Source: Sulfurimonas sp. UBA6014
GTDB lineage: Bacteria > Campylobacterota > Campylobacteria > Campylobacterales > Sulfurimonadaceae
Direction: 5' to 3'
DNA: 16,835 nucleotides
Assembly: GCA_002428085.1 (NCBI GenBank)
Contig: DJAA01000072.1
Coordinates: 34,231-51,065 of the forward strand
Shown here: one piece after another, positions 14,681 to 16,835 of the stretch
Numbering within the stretch: position 1 is the first letter of the stretch
How the letters are laid out: each line of letters begins with the position of its first letter
Notes under the pieces: model-generated
Databases searched by the model: none
Seen by the model: the letters and a program-made list of their open reading frames with translations, nothing else
Told to the model about the DNA's origin: nothing
Translations under genes and position numbers: made by a program

Positions 14681-15919
14681 CTATGCTGTTTTTTGTGTTG
14701 ATTTTTTAATATATACAGGTTTTTGACCATTGTCAATAACTTCTTTCGTGATAAGAACTTCATATCCGCTGTATTGCGGAAGTTCATACATGATGTCTAT
14801 CATGTTTTCTTCTAAGATTGCACGAAGACCACGCGCTCCTGTTTTGCGTTTGATAGCTTTTTTGGCTATGGCAAGGAGTGCTTCTTCTTCAAAGTTAAGT
14901 TCTACTTCATCGATAGAGAAGAGCTTTTTATATTGTTTGATAAGAGAATTTTTCGGCTCTCTTAGGATACGAACCATATCTTCTTCGCTGATTTCACTTA
15001 AGGAAGCTATAATTGGAAGTCTTCCAACGAGCTCTGGTATGAGACCAAAATTTATCAAGTCCTCAGGCTCTACCATGTCATATGTCGGTTTTCGCTCATT
15101 CTTACTTTTTTTTACATGTCCAAAACCTAGGACATTATCCCCTTGTTTTCTTTTTAAAATCTCTTCAAGACCATCAAAAGCACCGCCACAAATAAAGAGG
15201 ATGTTTGTCGTGTCTATACTTGTAAATTCTTGATTTGGATGTTTGCGACCACCTTTTGGAGGAATATTGACATGCGAGCCTTCTATGATTTTGAGAAGTG
15301 CTTGCTGTACACCTTCGCCTGAAACATCACGAGTAATCGAGCGGTTTTCACTCATGCGAGAAACTTTATCTACTTCATCTATAAAAACAATCCCCTGTTG
15401 CGCTCGTTCAATATTGCCATCAGCTGCTTGAAGAAGCTTTGTTAAAATATTTTCAACATCCTCTCCAACATAGCCAGCTTCTGTAAGACTTGTAGCATCA
15501 GATATGGCTATGGGAACATTTAAAACTCTTGCAATCGTTTGTGCCATAAGTGTTTTACCACTCCCAGTAGGTCCAATTAAAAGAACATTTGATTTCGCAA
15601 TTTCTGTATCATCATTGAGAACAGAGCTTGCTTTGAAAATCCTTTTGTAATGGTTATATACAGCAACGCTTAAAAGTTTTCTCGCTCTCTCTTGTCCAAT
15701 AATATAATCCCCCAAAAAGTCGTTGAGTTCTTTGGGTGTCATAAGTTTATGCACCGCGTTAATGAGTTCTTTACTCTCTTTGGTTTGAGCTTCGTCCCCA
15801 AACATAATTTTATATGCGGAGATGACACAGTTTTTACAGATGTAAACACCATTGCCAGCTATGAGTGGGTTTTCATCGCTTTCTCTTGCATCACAAAAGC
15901 TGCAGTGTCTATGAATCAT
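14681..15919 (-). CDS. clpX: ATP-dependent Clp protease ATP-binding subunit ClpX
   Basis: ClpX unfolds tagged proteins and feeds them to ClpP. The 412-residue protein has an N-terminal zinc-binding domain with Cys6, Cys9, Cys28 and Cys31, Walker A G-P-T-G-S-G-K-T at 116-123, the pore-1 loop G-Y-V-G at 149-152, Walker B F-I-D-E at 179-182, and G-L-I-P-E-L-V-G-R-L-P with the sensor-type arginine. The ClpP-docking tripeptide usually written IGF appears as LGF (V-L-G-F-G). clpP is not in the window. AGGA lies about 7 bases before the ATG. Placement between lpxA and mreB is the Campylobacterota arrangement. Confidence 0.97.
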   Translation of the reverse strand: MIHRHCSFCDARESDENPLIAGNGVYICKNCVISAYKIMFGDEAQTKESKELINAVHKLMTPKELNDFLGDYIIGQERARKLLSVAVYNHYKRIFKASSVLNDDTEIAKSNVLLIGPTGSGKTLMAQTIARVLNVPIAISDATSLTEAGYVGEDVENILTKLLQAADGNIERAQQGIVFIDEVDKVSRMSENRSITRDVSGEGVQQALLKIIEGSHVNIPPKGGRKHPNQEFTSIDTTNILFICGGAFDGLEEILKRKQGDNVLGFGHVKKSKNERKPTYDMVEPEDLINFGLIPELVGRLPIIASLSEISEEDMVRILREPKNSLIKQYKKLFSIDEVELNFEEEALLAIAKKAIKRKTGARGLRAILEENMIDIMYELPQYSGYEVLITKEVIDNGQKPVYIKKSTQKTA

Positions 15920-15949
15920 AAAATTTTCCTGTTAATTGTTAAGATAGTG

Positions 15950-16735
15950 TTATACATTTTTTCTCTCGTAAGGAATCCCACGTTTTGTTTTGAGTATGAA
16001 GTTGCAAAGATTGTGAATGTGGTGATTTTGAGTATTTTCTAGTAACTCACTTGCTACATCTTTGAGTGGTTGCCCTGATTCGAAAAGTTCGCGATAGGCA
16101 CCTTTTAACTCGTCTATATCTTCTCTTTTAAGATTGCGTCTAAGCCCTGTGAGATTTAAGCCACGAAGATAGGCACGATTTCCCTCTGCCATACAAAACG
16201 GCGGCACATCTTGAGCTAAGGCAGAAGCTCCCGCTATCATCGCATAATCGCCGATATGGACAAACTGATGGATAGGAGTCATGCCGCCGATAACTGCGTA
16301 ATCTCCCATCTCCACATGACCTGCCAAGGTTGCGGCGTTTGCCAAAATACAGTGGTTTCCGATGATGACGTCATGACCGATATGAACATACCCCATAAAA
16401 AGGTTATGTGAACCGATGATAGTCTTTGCTCCGCCCCCTTTTGTTCCAGGGTTAAAGAGGGTGAATTCTCTTATTTTATTGTCATCACCGATGATGAGTT
16501 CGACATCCTCGCCTGCAAATTTTAAATCCTGCGGAACAGAACCTATAACGGCATGAGAGTAAATATGATTGTTTTTGCCGATAGTTGTTTTTCCATAAAT
16601 GGATGTGTTTTGATCTATAATCGTTCCATCCCCAATCGTTGTTTGGGATGAAATAAGACAGTATGGACCAATCTGTACATTTTTGCCGATAATAGCACCA
16701 TCTTCAATGATGGCTAATGGAGAAATTTTATTCAT
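15950..16735 (-). CDS. lpxA: UDP-N-acetylglucosamine acyltransferase LpxA
   Basis: LpxA catalyses the first step of lipid A synthesis, transferring a 3-hydroxyacyl group from acyl carrier protein to UDP-GlcNAc. Repeated hexapeptides (I-G-x-x-x-x) from residue 10 to about 185 build the left-handed beta helix, and a helical C-terminal part follows. Catalytic His is His121 in H-I-G-H-D (E. coli His125). Gly169 aligns with E. coli Gly173, the acyl-chain ruler, so a long 3-hydroxyacyl chain such as C14 should fit (inference). I take the ATG at 16735, giving 261 residues close to E. coli's 262, rather than an in-frame TTG at 16750 inside fabZ. It starts one base after the fabZ stop. Confidence 0.96.
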   Translation of the reverse strand: MNKISPLAIIEDGAIIGKNVQIGPYCLISSQTTIGDGTIIDQNTSIYGKTTIGKNNHIYSHAVIGSVPQDLKFAGEDVELIIGDDNKIREFTLFNPGTKGGGAKTIIGSHNLFMGYVHIGHDVIIGNHCILANAATLAGHVEMGDYAVIGGMTPIHQFVHIGDYAMIAGASALAQDVPPFCMAEGNRAYLRGLNLTGLRRNLKREDIDELKGAYRELFESGQPLKDVASELLENTQNHHIHNLCNFILKTKRGIPYERKNV

Positions 16736-16736
16736 T

Positions 16737-16835
16737 TTACTTGTCAACAATCATGGCTTTTAGCTCTGCTTCAGAGACTAAAACATCATCCACATAAGCT
16801 TTGCCATCAAGGACCCAAATAGCACCCTTGTTTTT
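16737..16835 (-). CDS. fabZ: 3-hydroxyacyl-ACP dehydratase FabZ (C-terminal end only)
   Basis: The last 32 codons and stop of a gene entering from the right edge. The visible segment contains K-N-K-G-A-I-W-V-L-D-G-K-A-Y-V-D and ends in a Lys after A-M-I-V-D. The G-x-x-x-V-x-G-K/V-A-x-V pattern is the final strand of the FabZ hotdog fold. The call is strengthened by position: fabZ directly precedes lpxA in many proteobacteria and in Campylobacter. FabZ and LpxA compete for 3-hydroxyacyl-ACP, which makes their coupling sensible. The catalytic His and Glu lie outside the window. Confidence 0.85.
   Translation of the reverse strand, partial: KNKGAIWVLDGKAYVDDVLVSEAELKAMIVDK

Noticed and set aside
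14730..15233. Plus-strand open frame of 167 codons antisense to clpX
   Set aside because: Ser/Leu/Phe-rich shadow of a strongly conserved gene, with no recognisable domain.
16736..16750. Upstream TTG start for lpxA
   Set aside because: It would lie inside fabZ, adds five residues not expected from the family, and has no Shine-Dalgarno; the ATG at 16735 aligns better with known LpxA starts.

Overview
This window looks like a chromosomal segment of a Campylobacterota bacterium, probably a free-living type such as Sulfurimonas or Sulfuricurvum. The reasons are the low-GC coding, the Campylobacter-like gene order fabZ-lpxA-clpX-mreB-mreC-x-carB, and the UPF0323 lipoprotein beside a glutathionylspermidine-synthase-like gene. 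The genus is inference. Every gene I accept lies on the minus strand, so transcription runs from high to low coordinates. I see no rRNA, tRNA, CRISPR array or transposase.

Region A (16835 down to 6180) is a compact housekeeping array: fabZ (3' end only), lpxA, clpX, mreB, mreC, a MipA/OmpV-like outer-membrane protein, carB, a short Sua5/YciO/YrdC-like protein, a small membrane protein, a UPF0323 lipoprotein and a glutathionylspermidine-synthase-like ATP-grasp protein. Genes overlap or sit a few bases apart, except before carB, where a 94-base gap holds a perfect TATAAT. The array joins envelope biogenesis (lipid A, cell shape, outer membrane), proteolysis and pyrimidine/arginine precursor synthesis.

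Region B (6179 to 5816) has no gene. It holds a 193-base palindromic repeat element made partly of 23-bp tandem units. Next to it is a striking regulatory site: four pentamers spaced exactly 11 bp apart, then 10 bases, then a -10-like TACAAT. This is the layout expected of a PhoB/OmpR-family activated promoter.

Region C (5815 to 1) holds a beta-helix-type surface lipoprotein gene with an N-terminal Ig-like domain, a hairpin, and then a six-gene operon: DUF3450 protein, TtpC-like ExbB with a large periplasmic region, ExbB, ExbD, short TonB and a TPR protein cut by the window edge. This is the complete layout of the Vibrio TonB2/TtpC energy-transduction module. Its promoter region has a weaker copy of the same geometry (two pentamers 11 bp apart, 10 bases, TAGAAT). 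The most interesting hypothesis is therefore that the lipoprotein and the TonB2-type system are co-regulated by one response regulator, possibly in phosphate starvation, and work together in uptake of a nutrient across the outer membrane.
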